A stretch of 64,000 nt of DNA from JADKCL01 sp046329055 (GTDB lineage Bacteria > Bacteroidota > Bacteroidia > J057 > JADKCL01): contig JAXLVK010000021.1 of the NCBI GenBank assembly GCA_046329055.1, forward strand, positions 1-64,000, written 5' to 3'. A program made the position numbers and the translations under genes. Shown piece by piece: positions 18,327 to 28,813 of the stretch. Under the pieces are notes generated by a model that ran no database searches, had not been told where the DNA came from, and was given only the letters and a program-made list of their open reading frames with translations. The first letter of the stretch is position 1. Each line of letters begins with the position of its first letter.

Positions 18327-20587
18327 ATGCCATTCACTGTCCAGCGACTGAGTGTCTTCCTTTTGCGGTACCAAGGCCTGATGCTGGGAATTGGGGCGGG
18401 TGTGATCTTCCTGCTGGTCTTTTCGGTTGCATTTCAGCAATTCAAGGACCAGGATTATCTGGATCGGGACGACGGGGTGATCACGCTGAGTCATGCGCGC
18501 AACCTCGTGGACTATGGTTTCATCGGTGTGGAGCCGAGTGGCCGGCAGGTGGAGGGCTTTTCAGCGCCGCTTCAGTTCTGGATGTATGGTGGCCTACAAA
18601 TTGACCGGGGTTGGCTGGGAGGGGTTTCGGGAGGTTCCAAACCTATTTCTGTACGTTCTGGATGGGATTTTTCGTGGTGCTCCCCTTTGGGCGGCGGCCC
18701 ATGCGCGCGATGTTGCTGGCCTTGGGAGTGGCCTTGCTGCTGTCCCGGCTCACCAGGTTCATGGCTTGGCATGGCTCGGGGATGGAAAATGCATGGCTGC
18801 ACATGGCGGTGGCGGGGTTGATCGCGCTGTTTCATCATGGTTTCGAGAAGGGGCGGCTTCCTTGGTATTGGGGCATTGTGGTGGGGTTGGCCATGCTGAT
18901 TCGGCTGGACAGCATTTTCCATGTGTTGCCATTGTTGCTGGTATTTTCTCTGGCGCATTTCTGGGAATGGCAGGACCTCCGGATCGGGTGGGTTCCTGTC
19001 GTGGCGCTTGGGGTCTGGGGGCTTTACCAATGCTGGCGGTATTCTTATTTCGGCACGCTATCCCCCAATACGGGCTTGGCGCAGGGCATTGATCCGGGGT
19101 TGAACCTGGAACGTGTGCTGAGTGGGGAGGTGGGTTGGCTTCGCGAGTCGCTGCAATTGAGCTGGGAAAACATGCGGGTCTTGGGGGTATGGATGGTTCC
19201 GTTTGGATTGCTCTGCTGGCCCTTTGTTCGGATGGAACCTGCGGTGCGCTGGACGACCATAGCGGCCTTGCTCTTGATGCTCACGGCCTTTTTCAATCCG
19301 CTGGTGTTTGGAAGGACCCGGCTTGACCCTGCGCGCACCATCACATTTGCTGCATTGGTCGGGGCATTGGTGCTGGCGCAATTGGTGATGAACATCGATT
19401 GGCGTCGCGAACGGATGGCATGGATGGGATTGGCGATTTCCGTGGTTGGGATTGCATTGCTGGAACCCGGATTAGCGGTGAGAAAGGTCTGGATCTGCTG
19501 CGGGATCTATCCTTATGAAGGTTTCACGAAGGAGGGATTGGCGTTTCAGGCGGAAAACGAGCTGCATCGTATCACATTCTCCTCCCCGGATTTGGGCAAA
19601 CTCAGCTATCAAAAGCACTTCAACATGTTTGACATGGGATTTCTGGGCTCGCCCCTGATTTCCCGGCTCAAGGGGGATGAGGACGCCCTGCGACGCTATT
19701 TCTATGGGTTTGGACAGCCGGACATGATCGAGTCGCACGGGGAATGGAGCCTGTTGCATGCCCATGTCTTTGCCGATCCTCGCTTCCGCGAACTGTATGT
19801 CCCGCTGCGTGAGACGAGGGTGGATTTTCTGGAAAGCCATGCGCAGGATTGGCCCACTGTCACGGAGGGCGTTTATGTCCGCAAGGCGTTGTTGAAGAAT
19901 TCTGGTTCTCCGGAATACCAATTGATTCAGGCCCTGCGGCGGCAAATCGGCACGGCACCCCTGCGGCAGGCATTGGCCAAGTCTGTGAATGCGTCCGACC
20001 CCACGGCGCACCAATATGTGGTAAGGACCGCCTATCGGTTCATGCCTGAGTTCCGGGAGGCGGACCTTGCGGACTCGGTGATTGCTTTGTTTCAGGCCAC
20101 GCCCTCAGCGGCTTACGATCAGGCATTGCTGGGGAGTGCGGACGATGCGCATTGGTTGAACAAGGCATGGGGATGGCTGGGGAATCACCTCGAAACACAG
20201 GAATTGCAGAAATACCAAGCGAAGGTCGAAGGCAAGGTGGAGCATCATCCGATGCTGCTTCGGGAATCGGGGCGGCTACGGCTGTACCTCGGCAAGGGGC
20301 ATCAGTTGTGGGTCTCGCTTTTCGATCCCAATGAGGCAGAGTTGCGGAGCCAGTGGTTTGTCCATGCTTATGCCCGGATGGCCGCCGATGTCCAGCCTCC
20401 CAATCCTTGGAATGCCTCTTTTCATGATTTCACCTGGGATCCGGCTCGTTCAGCGGTCGATCATGGGGAATGGGTGCAGGCCATTCAGCTACCGAAGTAT
20501 CCGCTCAAGAGCTTGATGATTGGCCGGCCGGAGAATGGGGCTGTGGTGGCTACGCAGGTGGTGCCTTTGGGGATTTTGGGGTGGTGA
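18327..20587 (+). pseudogene. AftB-like polyprenyl-phosphate-dependent membrane glycosyltransferase, frameshifted near its start
   Basis: The first frame (18327 to about 18590) has one membrane helix. It continues DRDDGVITLSHARNLVDYG ... QVEGFSAPLQFW, the acidic first loop of GT-C glycosyltransferases (compare 'DDAYITFRYARNL...VEGYT'). Two frame changes, near 18590 and 18625, are needed to enter the long frame that ends at 20587. That frame has about eight helices, a 'RLD' motif and 'YSYFGTLSPNTGLAQ', matching the 'YYGxxLPNT' signature of AftB-like arabinofuranosyltransferases. The C-terminal ~300 residues are soluble. Most of the enzyme is intact, so indel errors are plausible. Confidence 0.65.
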
Positions 20588-20669
20588 GGGGGGGTGCATT
20601 CTATCTTTTGATCCATTTCCGAGCTTCTTGCATGGCCTCTGAAGGCCAATGAGGCGCTTGTGTTGAATG

Positions 20670-20831
20670 TCATCCTCTGTCGCTCGTATTGACCCAGCCT
20701 GCTTCTTCATCCCAATGGCTTTCTCCAGAAAGCAGTTGCCGTACCTCGGTCAGGAGGTCCTCGTCCTTGATCGAAGGCAGCATGTCTGCGATTTCGCGCC
20801 TCAAATCCTCAATATGGGTGGGCTTAGCCAT
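20670..20831 (-). CDS. Small acidic protein, possible antitoxin-like
   Basis: 53 codons from the ATG at 20831 (MAKPTHIEDLRREIADMLPS) to a TGA at 20670. A second frame immediately downstream reads WPSEAMQEARKWIKR then stop, so the natural protein may be longer, with a frameshift near 20690. The helix/linker/helix layout (LLTEVRQLL ... HWDEEAGW ... EARKWIK) resembles small addiction-module antitoxins, but no toxin partner is visible beside it. Low certainty. Confidence 0.35.
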   Translation of the reverse strand: MAKPTHIEDLRREIADMLPSIKDEDLLTEVRQLLSGESHWDEEAGWVNTSDRG

Positions 20832-20936
20832 GAAATCAGTCCCTTTTTCTCAAAGATAGCTTGGATTGGCCTTGGGCGCAAGTGGGGAATTCAGTGCCAT
20901 TGGCCTATCTTTCGATGAAGAAATCTGAGTAACCCC

Positions 20937-21467
20937 ATGCAAAACGTCGAAGAAATCGCAGATGCCCTTGATGCCCTGGTAGTGGCGGTCATTCAGGCTT
21001 GCCAAGAATTGGAGAACCCGCCGAATGGGCGGTTGGTGCTCAAGGCGAAGGGTTCTCAGGAATGGTATGTGCTGTTCTACTTCGGATCCAAGGATGTCCA
21101 ACTGAAGGCCGTGAAGGACGGTGATGCCTATCTGGTGCAAAGGACCTTCATGGCACATCAGCATACGGTTGCAGGTGCAGAGATCGTGCATGTCTTCTTC
21201 GAGGCGGAATTTCCAGAGCAATCGGGCAATTGGGTGCGGGAGTTGGTGGAAAGCTGCGAGGAGCGGATGGCTAGGATGCTGCCGGGAACGGGAAAGCCGA
21301 TGGAAGGCTCCTGCCTGCGTTGTGGGCATGATTCGGATGCGCATCAGCTTCGTGGCTGGAACGATGCTGAGTTGGGCGTGCCGAAGGAGGGGTGGATTAT
21401 GTGTCAGGATGAGGATTGTGCTTGTTTTGGGACTTGGGGGTTGAGCAAGGAGTTTCTGGGGGCTTGA
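20937..21467 (+). CDS. Uncharacterised protein with C-terminal zinc-ribbon-like motif
   Basis: 176 residues. The N-terminal part is an alpha/beta domain with no known motif. The C-terminal 45 residues carry CLRCGHDSDAH, then CQDEDCACFG: two CxxC-like knuckles plus His and a further Cys, suggesting a structural zinc site. No signal peptide. The gene stands alone between a possible small antitoxin-like gene on the other strand and a low-complexity spacer. Confidence 0.6.
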   Translation: MQNVEEIADALDALVVAVIQACQELENPPNGRLVLKAKGSQEWYVLFYFGSKDVQLKAVKDGDAYLVQRTFMAHQHTVAGAEIVHVFFEAEFPEQSGNWVRELVESCEERMARMLPGTGKPMEGSCLRCGHDSDAHQLRGWNDAELGVPKEGWIMCQDEDCACFGTWGLSKEFLGA

Positions 21468-21738
21468 GTGAGTGGGGATTGCTTTGGATTTTGGGTGATT
21501 TTCCATTTTCTTCATCGTCTTTGAGACCCTTCCTTGCCGCTGACCTCATCTCCTTCTATGCCGCCGGTGCGGCCGGGTCGATCGGCGTGCGGCGAGACGC
21601 CGCCGCCTCTTCCTTCCTCGCCGCCGCCTCTTGCTTCTGCTGCTGCCTCCTCTGGGTTTCTGCTGCTGCCTCCTGTGGTACTTTGGCAACGTTATTGCTA
21701 CTTGGCTGGACAATTTTCCTGAAATTGCCTGCGGAAAG
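21468..21738. other. Low-complexity spacer
   Basis: A 271-nt stretch dominated by gccgcc/tcttc/ctgctgcctcc tracts between 21560 and 21680. It contains short open frames on both strands, but none has coding features. Confidence 0.5.
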
Positions 21739-23525
21739 ATGAATCACCTCCGTTCCATATTCGCCTTGTTGGCTTTTGTCCTGGCTTTTGGGTCGGTGCA
21801 GGCTTCGTTGCCGGATAGCCTCAAGAAGGAACTTGCGGGTTGCCGGACAGTGCGCAGATCAAGGCGCTGCTCGCCAAGGCGAATGCGCTGCTCTACCGCG
21901 ATCCGGCGACGGGGCAGCGTTTCACGGCCTTGGCATTGGAGATCGCGGAGCGGCCCGGCAACAAGGCGATGATGCCCAAGGTGGTCAACCAACGCGGAAC
22001 GCTGCACTGGGTGGTCGGCGAATACGAGCAGGCATTGGAGGATTACCGGACTTCGGAGGGCATTTTCCGGGAACTCGATGACAGCCTGGGCATGGCGAGG
22101 GTGCAGAACAACATCGGCTTGGTCTATATGGACATGTCCTACTACGACCTGTCGCTGCCGTATTTCCTGAAGTCATTGGCCTACTTTGAGTTGCATCCGC
22201 AGCCCTATTCGTTGGCGACGTTGTACAACAACATTGGCTCGGTGATCATGGGCAATGGGGACAGCGTGACGGCGGAGAAGTATTTCCAGAAGGCGATTCC
22301 GAAATTCGAGGAGGTAAAGGACACGGGCGGCCTGTGCATGGTGCACAACAACCTGGGTCTCAGCATGGACGAGGGGGCGCGGTTGGATGAGGCGATGGGG
22401 CATTTCATGCAGGCGCTCAAGGGTTATCAGGCGCTGGGCTACCTGCTCGGGCAGGCGAAGGTGCTCACGAACATTGGTTCGGTGTATGTGAAGCAGGGCA
22501 AATGGGCGGAGGCTGAGGCGGCGCATCGGCGGGCGCTTGCGATCGGGGAGGAGACGGGCAGCGTGACGGAAATCGCGATTCCGAGGCTGAAATTGGCGGA
22601 GATGTTCCTGAAAATGGGGCGCTACGAGGAGGCGATCACGGAGGCGAGGGCGGCGCTGGCGATCAATGACACGGTGGGGGCGCTGCTTCCCACGGCTTCG
22701 ACCCACGAGGTGCTGGCGTTTGCCTTCGAGAAATCGCATCAGTACGACAGCGCATTGGTGCATTTCAAGGCGTTCAGCAGCTTGAGTGACAGCATTTTCA
22801 ATGAAGCCAAGGCCCGAAGCCTGAGCGAGATGCGCCTGAAATTCGAATCGGAATTGAAGGACAAGGCGCTGCAAAACCTGGAGCAGGAAAAGCGACTCGA
22901 CCGCCTGACAAATGTGGCATTGGGGGGATTGGTTGCGCTGCTGATCGTGGTGGGCTTGCTGATTTATCTGCGGCAACGGGCGATCATCCGGCGGGAGCAG
23001 GCATTGGCAGCCAAGACGCAGGAGGTGGCGCGGACGCAACAGGCGCTCTCGGAGGCGGAACGCAAGACGGCGGAGGTGGAGCGATTGCGCCTGCAGGAGG
23101 AGTTGAGTTACAAAGTCCGGGAGATCGCGAACCTGGCCATGAACATTGTCCGGCGGAATGACCTGCTGGAGGTAATGGACCGGGAACTGAAGGCCCTGCG
23201 CAAGGGCGTGGACGAACAAAAGCTGAAAGACCTGAGCCTCCTCGTGAGCCAAACCTTGAGCCTGGAAAACGAACGCAAGGAGTTCCAAATCTACATCCAA
23301 GAGGCGCAGCAAAACTTCTTCCGCAACCTGGAGACGAAGTACCCCGACCTCAGCACCAAGGAAAAGCGCCTCTGTGCCATGATCAAGCTCGGCCTGAGTT
23401 CCAAGGAGATCGCCGCGGTCTTCAACATCGAGATCGGTAGCGTGGAAGTGGCAAGGCACCGTCTCCGGAAAAAGCTGGACCTGGACCCGCAGGTGGGGTT
23501 GAAGGAGTTTTTTGATGGCTTCTGA
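21739..23525 (+). pseudogene. TPR-repeat membrane protein with C-terminal HTH, frameshift after the signal peptide
   Basis: The start at 21739 gives a signal peptide (MNHLRSIFALLAFVLAFGSVQA). One base is off near 21838, and the frame then continues to 23525. That frame holds about six TPRs (YEQALEDYRTS, MARVQNNIGLVY, LATLYNNIGSVI, CMVHNNLGLSM, AKVLTNIGSVYVKQGKW), a membrane helix (LVALLIVVGLLIYL) and a long coiled coil. It ends in a LuxR/GerE-type helix-turn-helix (LSTKEKRLCAMIKLGLSSKEIAAV). This is a common Bacteroidota transmembrane regulator design: periplasmic TPR sensor, cytoplasmic DNA-binding end. The shift is at a short G run, so it may be a consensus error. Confidence 0.75.
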
Positions 23526-23553
23526 AGCAGAATTCACTGAATTCACGGAATTC
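23522..23553. repeat. 32-bp direct repeat, copy 1
   Basis: Identical to 25408-25439 (starts ctgaagcagaattcactgaa). It overlaps the stop codon of the TPR/HTH gene and contains three gaattc palindromes spaced about 11 bp apart. Confidence 0.85.
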
Positions 23554-23967
23554 ACAGAATCTGCTTGGGGGCATCAGAAGAGGCGAGGGGCGTCCCGCCC
23601 AATGCCGATCGGCACCATGCCTCCGGCCTAGGCGAGCAGATACTACAAGAGCCGATTTCCTCAAACCGTAGCCGCATTTCAAGGCACAAAGTGGGACATG
23701 GGGTCCTTTCTTGACATTCGGTATTTCCAACTGGATTGTGTCCAACGTAACCTTCAGGCTCGGCCGGAGGCCTTGTGCCTGTCAGCTTCGGGCCGGAGGC
23801 CTCTCGCTTCCAGCTTACGCCACCTTAACACGGCCCATACACGCCAATATTTATTTCTCTCAATTCCAATCATTTACTAGAAATGTAAAGCCCCTGTAAA
23901 GGTTACATGTGGTCAAAGTGGACTGGGTTTTGCCGTAGGTTTGGCATGTCTCATTTCACAAAATAGA
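23554..23967. other. Intergenic region with no gene seen
   Basis: Holds GC-rich 'ggccggaggcct' direct repeats near 23760-23810. An AT-rich leader (23840-23965) precedes the lipoprotein start. No gene supported. Confidence 0.45.
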
Positions 23968-25400
23968 ATGAAAATGAAAACGAATTTTTTCCGCATCCTC
24001 TTCGCGGTGTTGGTGACAACGGTTGCCTTCACATCTTGTAAGAAAGACAAAATCGACCCTGACAAAGACAAGGTGCTCGTGATCACGAACGGCGCCAAAA
24101 GCATCCCGATGGATGGGAGCCAGACTTATTCCGCGCAGTTTGTTCTTGCTGACGGCACCATCCAGCCTGCTACCGGCGTGACCTGGAGCAGCAGCACGAG
24201 CAGCGTTGCCACGATCTCTTCCGGAGGCGTGATCGCCATCGCTGGCGCAGGTTCCACGACCATCACGGCGACCGTCACCACGGACGAAGCCACCTTCACG
24301 GCCAGTGTGCCCCTCGGCATCGTCACGCCCACGGTGTTCGCGGTCGTGCCCAGCGCCATCATTTGGGAGCCGAGCGGCAGCCTGCAGCTTGAGACCTTCT
24401 ACTTGGGCACCGCCACTCCGACCTACACCTTCTCCTCCAGCAACAATTCCGTGGCCAGCGTGAGCAGCACCGGGGTCGTTTCCTTCAATGGTGTCGGCAA
24501 CTGCCAAATCACCGTCACAGCCAGCACCCACCCCAACAACCCTTTCATCGTGCCGGTCCTCGTCGTGGGCGTGCCTACCGTGACCCTGCCTGTGACCCGC
24601 ATCGAGGTGACGCCTAGCAGCAGCACCCTCTTCCGCCAAGAAACCGCCCAACTGAGCGCGCAAGCCTTCACCTCGACGGCGCAACGACGGCGACCTTCAG
24701 CTGGGCCAGCTCCGACCCGAACATCGCCTCCGTCAGCGCTAGCGGTCTGGTCACCGCCAAGGCCCCGGCACCGCCTACATCACCGCCAGCTCACAAGGCA
24801 TCAGCGGCCAAGCCGAAATCTACGTCAGCCCGGACACCATCATCCAGGTCACGCCCTTCCTCGCCAGCATCCCCGCCATGGCAACATGCAGTTCACAGCC
24901 AGTGCGCCTACAATACCTCGCACGGGCGGCACCTACCTCCCAGGCGTGACAGGCTTCACGGTCTATCCCGAGCTACGGCATCCCCATGTTTGACTTTGCC
25001 ACGGTGAATGCCAATGGCCCCGTGGACCGTGAACAGCAATGCCATCATCGGCAACATGACCTTGTGGTTGCCAGCCTGAACAGCAACCCCGACGTGGGGT
25101 GGCGGGCGTGATCATGGCGGAGCATGTGCGACTGCGGCCCCGGCAACTCCAGCGTCTCCAGCATCAACATTGCCAGCGCATTGAACCTGAGCCTGTTCGG
25201 GCAGTCCGGTCAGGTGAATGCCACCGCCCGCGACATCAACGGCGCTGTGTAGTCGCTGTCCTGAGCTGCGCTACTGCGTGGACGACATGGCCGTGGCGAC
25301 CATCGATGACATGACCGGACAGGGCCAATGTTGTCGACCGGGACTACCAATATTCGCGTCTGCTCTGGGGGCTATGCCGAGGCGATGACGACGAGACGGT
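23968..25400 (+). pseudogene. Ig-like (Big2-type) repeat lipoprotein, multiply frameshifted
   Basis: From the ATG at 23968, a lipoprotein signal (LFAVLVTTVAFTSC) is followed by KKDK. Two Ig-like Big2-type repeats are in frame (VTWSSSTSSVATISSGGVI ... ITATV and SSSNNSVASVSSTGVVSF). From about 24670 the same type of sequence continues in changing frames ('FSWASSDPNIASVSASGLV', 'VSPDTI', 'NSNAIIGNM', 'VSSINIASALNLS'), with a break every 80-150 nt until about 25400. It would be a surface lipoprotein of more than 450 residues. The density of breaks in the second half suggests a poor consensus there or real decay. Confidence 0.6.
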
Positions 25401-25407
25401 TAGTTTC

Positions 25408-25439
25408 CTGAAGCAGAATTCACTGAATTCACGGAATTC
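25408..25439. repeat. 32-bp direct repeat, copy 2
   Basis: Identical to 23522-23553. Here it follows the broken Ig-like gene, and one more gaattc lies just beyond it. The two copies flank that gene. Confidence 0.85.
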
Positions 25440-25614
25440 GCAGAATTCCCTCAGAGGCTTGGTTGCCTATAGAATCTTGGTGGAAGTATCAAAACCCTGG
25501 TAGGTATTGAGCGATTTCGCAGGTTGCGAGGCAGCCCTCGATGTGGAAATCTTCCAAAGATTATTCCCTTTCAAGCGGCGAAATTGGGGGCATTTAGAAT
25601 AACCGGATACCGAA

Positions 25615-25947
25615 ATGGCAAAGTTTGAAATCTACAAGGGCGGCAACGACGAGTTTTACTTCCGTCTGCTCGCTGGCAATGGCCAAAACATCCTCCGCAG
25701 CGAGGGCTACAAGGCGAAGTCCTCTTGCACCAATGGCATCGAGTCGGTGAAGAAGAATTCGCAGGACGATGACCGCTTCGCTCGCAAGGAGTCATCCAAT
25801 GGCAAGTTCTATTTCAGCCTCCTCGCTAGCAATGGTCAGATCATCGGCAGCAGCGAGATGTATGAGTCTGAAAAAAGCCGCGACAATGGCATCGAGTCCG
25901 TCAAGAAAAACGCCCCGGATGCCGAGGTGGACGACCTGACGGACTGA
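25615..25947 (+). CDS. YegP-family protein (two DUF1508 units)
   Basis: 110 residues built from two tandem DUF1508 units. Each has the pattern 'F-e-i-y-k-x-x-x-x-e-F-y-F-r-L-l-A-x-N-g-q-x-i', then '...G-I-e-S-V-k-k-N' (FEIYKGGNDEFYFRLLAGNG and KFYFSLLASNGQIIG). Size and layout match the UPF0339/YegP family of small cytosolic proteins of unknown function. Not obviously in an operon. Confidence 0.9.
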   Translation: MAKFEIYKGGNDEFYFRLLAGNGQNILRSEGYKAKSSCTNGIESVKKNSQDDDRFARKESSNGKFYFSLLASNGQIIGSSEMYESEKSRDNGIESVKKNAPDAEVDDLTD

Positions 25948-26116
25948 TTCTGAGTTGTTTTTGATGAATCAGTGATGGGCAGTTTTGCTGATGCAATGGC
26001 ACGGCAGAACTGCCCATCTGTTTTTGAGGCGGCGTTGGCTCGTCGAATTCTTGCTTGCCTTCGAAACCCTGATTCGAGGCGTTCCGCTATATTCACCCAT
26101 CAATCGGTAGTATTCC

Positions 26117-27098
26117 ATGAAAAAGAGAGGTTCGATCGCATTTTTCGCGGCCATGTTCGCAGCTGCTTCGCTCTTCACCGCCTGCAAGAAGGACAAGGCG
26201 CCTGAGGGTGTCGATTTCCGGGAGGAGATGCGCACCCTGGTGGAGGAGATTTCCACGACTGCACGTGCCACGGACGCGGATTTCATCGTGATTCCGCAGA
26301 ATGGCCTCTCGCTGCTGTCCTCGGACGGGGAGACCTCGGGTTCGGCGGCTAGCGGCTATATCTCCGCGATCAGCGGCGTGAGTCAGGAGGATGTCAATTT
26401 TGGCTACGAAAAAGACAATGTCGCGACGCCTTCCGCCGACAGGGACTACCTCCACAGTTGGCTGGACTATGCAAGGGCGCAGGGTGTCACGGCGATGGTC
26501 ACGGACTACTGCTCGGATGCCGCGAACATCAACAGCAGCTACTCCATCAACGACGGCAAGGGCTATATCGGCTATGCCGCAGACGACCGCGAATTGAAGC
26601 AGATTTCGAGCCTGCCGTCGCCGATTCACAATGAAAATGACAGCGTCATCACCCGCCTGGATCAGATTCGCAACTATGTCTATCTGATCAATCCGGAGAA
26701 TTTCGCCACCAAGCAGGACTACATCAACGCCGTCACTGCCACGAATTCGACCTGCTGTCACGGGACTCTTCTTCAACGACGGGAGCATGTACACCGCGCT
26801 GAGGTCGAGGCATTGCGCACCAAGGCCAATGGCGGCCGCCGCTTGGTGATCAGCTACATGAGCATCGGCGAGGCGGAGGACTACCGCTACTACTGGGACA
26901 AGGACTGGAAATTCAAGAACCCCGAACGGCTCCGCAGGGAGAACAGCAGCTGGAAGGGCAACTACAAGGTCTGGTACGGAGCGCGGAGGAAGTCGATCAT
27001 TTACAGCGCCGACAGCTACCTGGGCCCATCTGAATGCCGGGTATGATGGCGTCTTCCTGGACATCATCGATGCCTTTGAGTACTTCGAGGGGCTGTAA
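26117..27098 (+). pseudogene. TM1410/GH114-like putative glycosidase lipoprotein, frameshifted
   Basis: The lipoprotein start (MKKRGSIAFFAAMFAAASLFTAC) is followed by KKDK. The N-terminal catalytic-fold part has FIVIPQNGLSLL, DYARAQGVTAMVTDYC and GYIGYAADDRELKQI. After a frame change near 26755 it continues with RLVISYMSIGEAEDYRYYW, KGNYKVWY and, after another shift near 27030, GYDGVFLDIIDAFEYF. This series (ISYMSIGEAE ... W ... GFDGVFLDIVDAYEYF) is typical of the TM1410/MJ1477 group of TIM-barrel proteins related to endo-alpha-1,4-polygalactosaminidase. Two indels restore about 327 residues. Confidence 0.7.
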
Positions 27099-27532
27099 AG
27101 GGGCAATCCGAACTGGTTTGGAAGGACAGATTGGAACGGCTGGCGGGCCGATGGAAGACCATTTTTTCCCTTGTGAGAGGGATGGATCAATGAAGATTTA
27201 GGGTCTTGGGCGTGTCAGAATGAAGTGTTGGTGTTGGCAATGGGTGTGGCTGGATTTGGGCCACAAGAGGGCTGCAAAGGGGGCTTGCATGTTGGAAATC
27301 TGAACTGATTGTGGCCGGGAATATTGATTTATTGTATTGATTATGAATGCTTTGTGTGTTCGGGCGCGCATCGCCCTACCATTCCAAACCAGCTGAAATG
27401 ATGAAAGATTGAAGGCGGATTTTGTATCCGTGAATGTGTCATGATTCCTGAATGCCTGTGATCCGATTGGGCGGGTTCGTCCGTTAGTTGGTCATGGTAA
27501 TCTTGAAACACATCATCAATTCTTCAATCGAA
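27099..27532. other. Intergenic region with no gene seen
   Basis: 434 nt, with AT-rich blocks near 27320-27350. No coding frame with Bacteroidota-like features is visible. It should hold the promoter for the gene at 27533; I could not assign a clear box. Confidence 0.4.
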
Positions 27533-28660
27533 ATGAAAAAACGACTCGCCCATTTGCTTGCCGCTGCCTTGATGGTCTGGGGCCTGAGCAGCTGTATGAC
27601 AGAAGACGTCCTCACAGAAGCCAACCAAGGCAATCAGCCCGCACTCGCAGGAGCAGTGGGGGACGAGCACCCTGCGCTGGACACCCTGTGTCAGCGCGTG
27701 GATACGATTTGGCTCATGTCGGAGGACGGCAGCTTTTTCGTGAACAAATGCTACTCCCCGATGGGCCCGGTCGCATGCCAGCCCAATCAGCCGAAATGGG
27801 GCTTCCTCACCATGCAGGAAGGCTACCTCGGCAGCAAGGGCTACTACGACTGCGAATTCACCATGGCTCCCGGATGGTACGGTCAGCTCACCACCTGGAA
27901 AGTCAGCACCACCGGCGACTTCAGCTTCGATGGAAACGGCGTTCCCGTCGTGGCAAATGATTGGGGCAATGCCACCACGACCATCGCGCAAAACCGCTGG
28001 AAGCTGCGTTTCCCCATCGAGGACATGCCCAGCACCGGATTTGACGTGATCATCAAGGTGAAAGCCGTACGCCTCAACCTCATGGGCGTCATCACCAATG
28101 GCTCCGCTACCAGCCTCTGGGCCAAGAATCCGACGAGCAACACCCCCGGCAGCCCCTACTATTCCGCAGTGTCGCCGCTCGCCATCCACTTCACCCCCGA
28201 GCGCTGCCTCGAACGCCCCGTGGAGCAACTGACCGAGTGCCGCTCCCTCAAGGTCGGTGTCCCCGAACTGAGCAGCTGCAAGACCCTCACCGCGAATACC
28301 ACCGGCCTCACCGGAACGCTGACCTACAGCTGGAGCACAGGCGCCACCACCCCGAGCATCACCGCCTGCCCCAATGCCACCACGACCTACGCCGTGACCA
28401 TCAGCTCCAACGGCTTCCCCGTCCGCGTGGTCAGCACCACCCTGAACGTGAGCAACATCGCCTGCGGCAATGGCAATAGCCCCCTCCACAAGGTCTGGGT
28501 TTGCCACCTGCCCCCCGGCAACCCCGCCAATCAGCAGGACATCTGCATCGACTGGAGCGGTGTCCCTGCCCACGTCGCCGAGTACCGCCCTGCGGGCTCG
28601 CTCCAAGGCCACAACTCCGGTTGCCGCATCGGGAAATGCGCCGACAACCCCTGCCTCTGA
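27533..28660 (+). CDS. Exported lipoprotein with C-terminal 'CHxPPGNP' domain
   Basis: 375 residues from the ATG at 27533 (upstream in-frame codons lack support). The lipobox is MVWGLSSC. A large beta-rich domain follows. A short Ig-like unit (TYSWSTGATTPSITACPNAT) resembles those in the adhesin at 9512. The last 55 residues hold HKVWVCHLPPGNPANQQDIC ... VPAHVAE ... GHNSGCRIGKC, a Cys/His-rich module I recognise from many secreted Bacteroidota proteins but whose function I do not know. A strong terminator follows 47 nt downstream. Confidence 0.75.
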   Translation: MKKRLAHLLAAALMVWGLSSCMTEDVLTEANQGNQPALAGAVGDEHPALDTLCQRVDTIWLMSEDGSFFVNKCYSPMGPVACQPNQPKWGFLTMQEGYLGSKGYYDCEFTMAPGWYGQLTTWKVSTTGDFSFDGNGVPVVANDWGNATTTIAQNRWKLRFPIEDMPSTGFDVIIKVKAVRLNLMGVITNGSATSLWAKNPTSNTPGSPYYSAVSPLAIHFTPERCLERPVEQLTECRSLKVGVPELSSCKTLTANTTGLTGTLTYSWSTGATTPSITACPNATTTYAVTISSNGFPVRVVSTTLNVSNIACGNGNSPLHKVWVCHLPPGNPANQQDICIDWSGVPAHVAEYRPAGSLQGHNSGCRIGKCADNPCL

Positions 28661-28707
28661 TCCACAGGTAAATCATTCATTGGTTAGTTAGTACAGAATT
28701 CGTTGAC

Positions 28708-28733
28708 AAAAGGGAAGGGAGACCTTCCCTTTT
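28708..28733 (+). terminator. Rho-independent terminator
   Basis: A perfect 11-bp stem (aaaagggaagg / ccttccctttt), GAGA loop and following T run. It lies 47 nt after the stop at 28660. The A-run on the left arm would allow termination from the other strand as well. Confidence 0.85.
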
Positions 28734-28813
28734 TGTATTCCAGCAGACAGTGTGAGGGTTGTACTTTGCTTTGTTTTTGGTAAATTGAAACATTGCTAAT
28801 GATGTTTCAACAC

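Noticed and set aside
22173..23555. 460-codon minus-strand frame opposite the TPR/HTH gene
   Set aside because: Leu/Arg/Gln/His-rich shadow frame. TPR and HTH motifs are on the plus strand.
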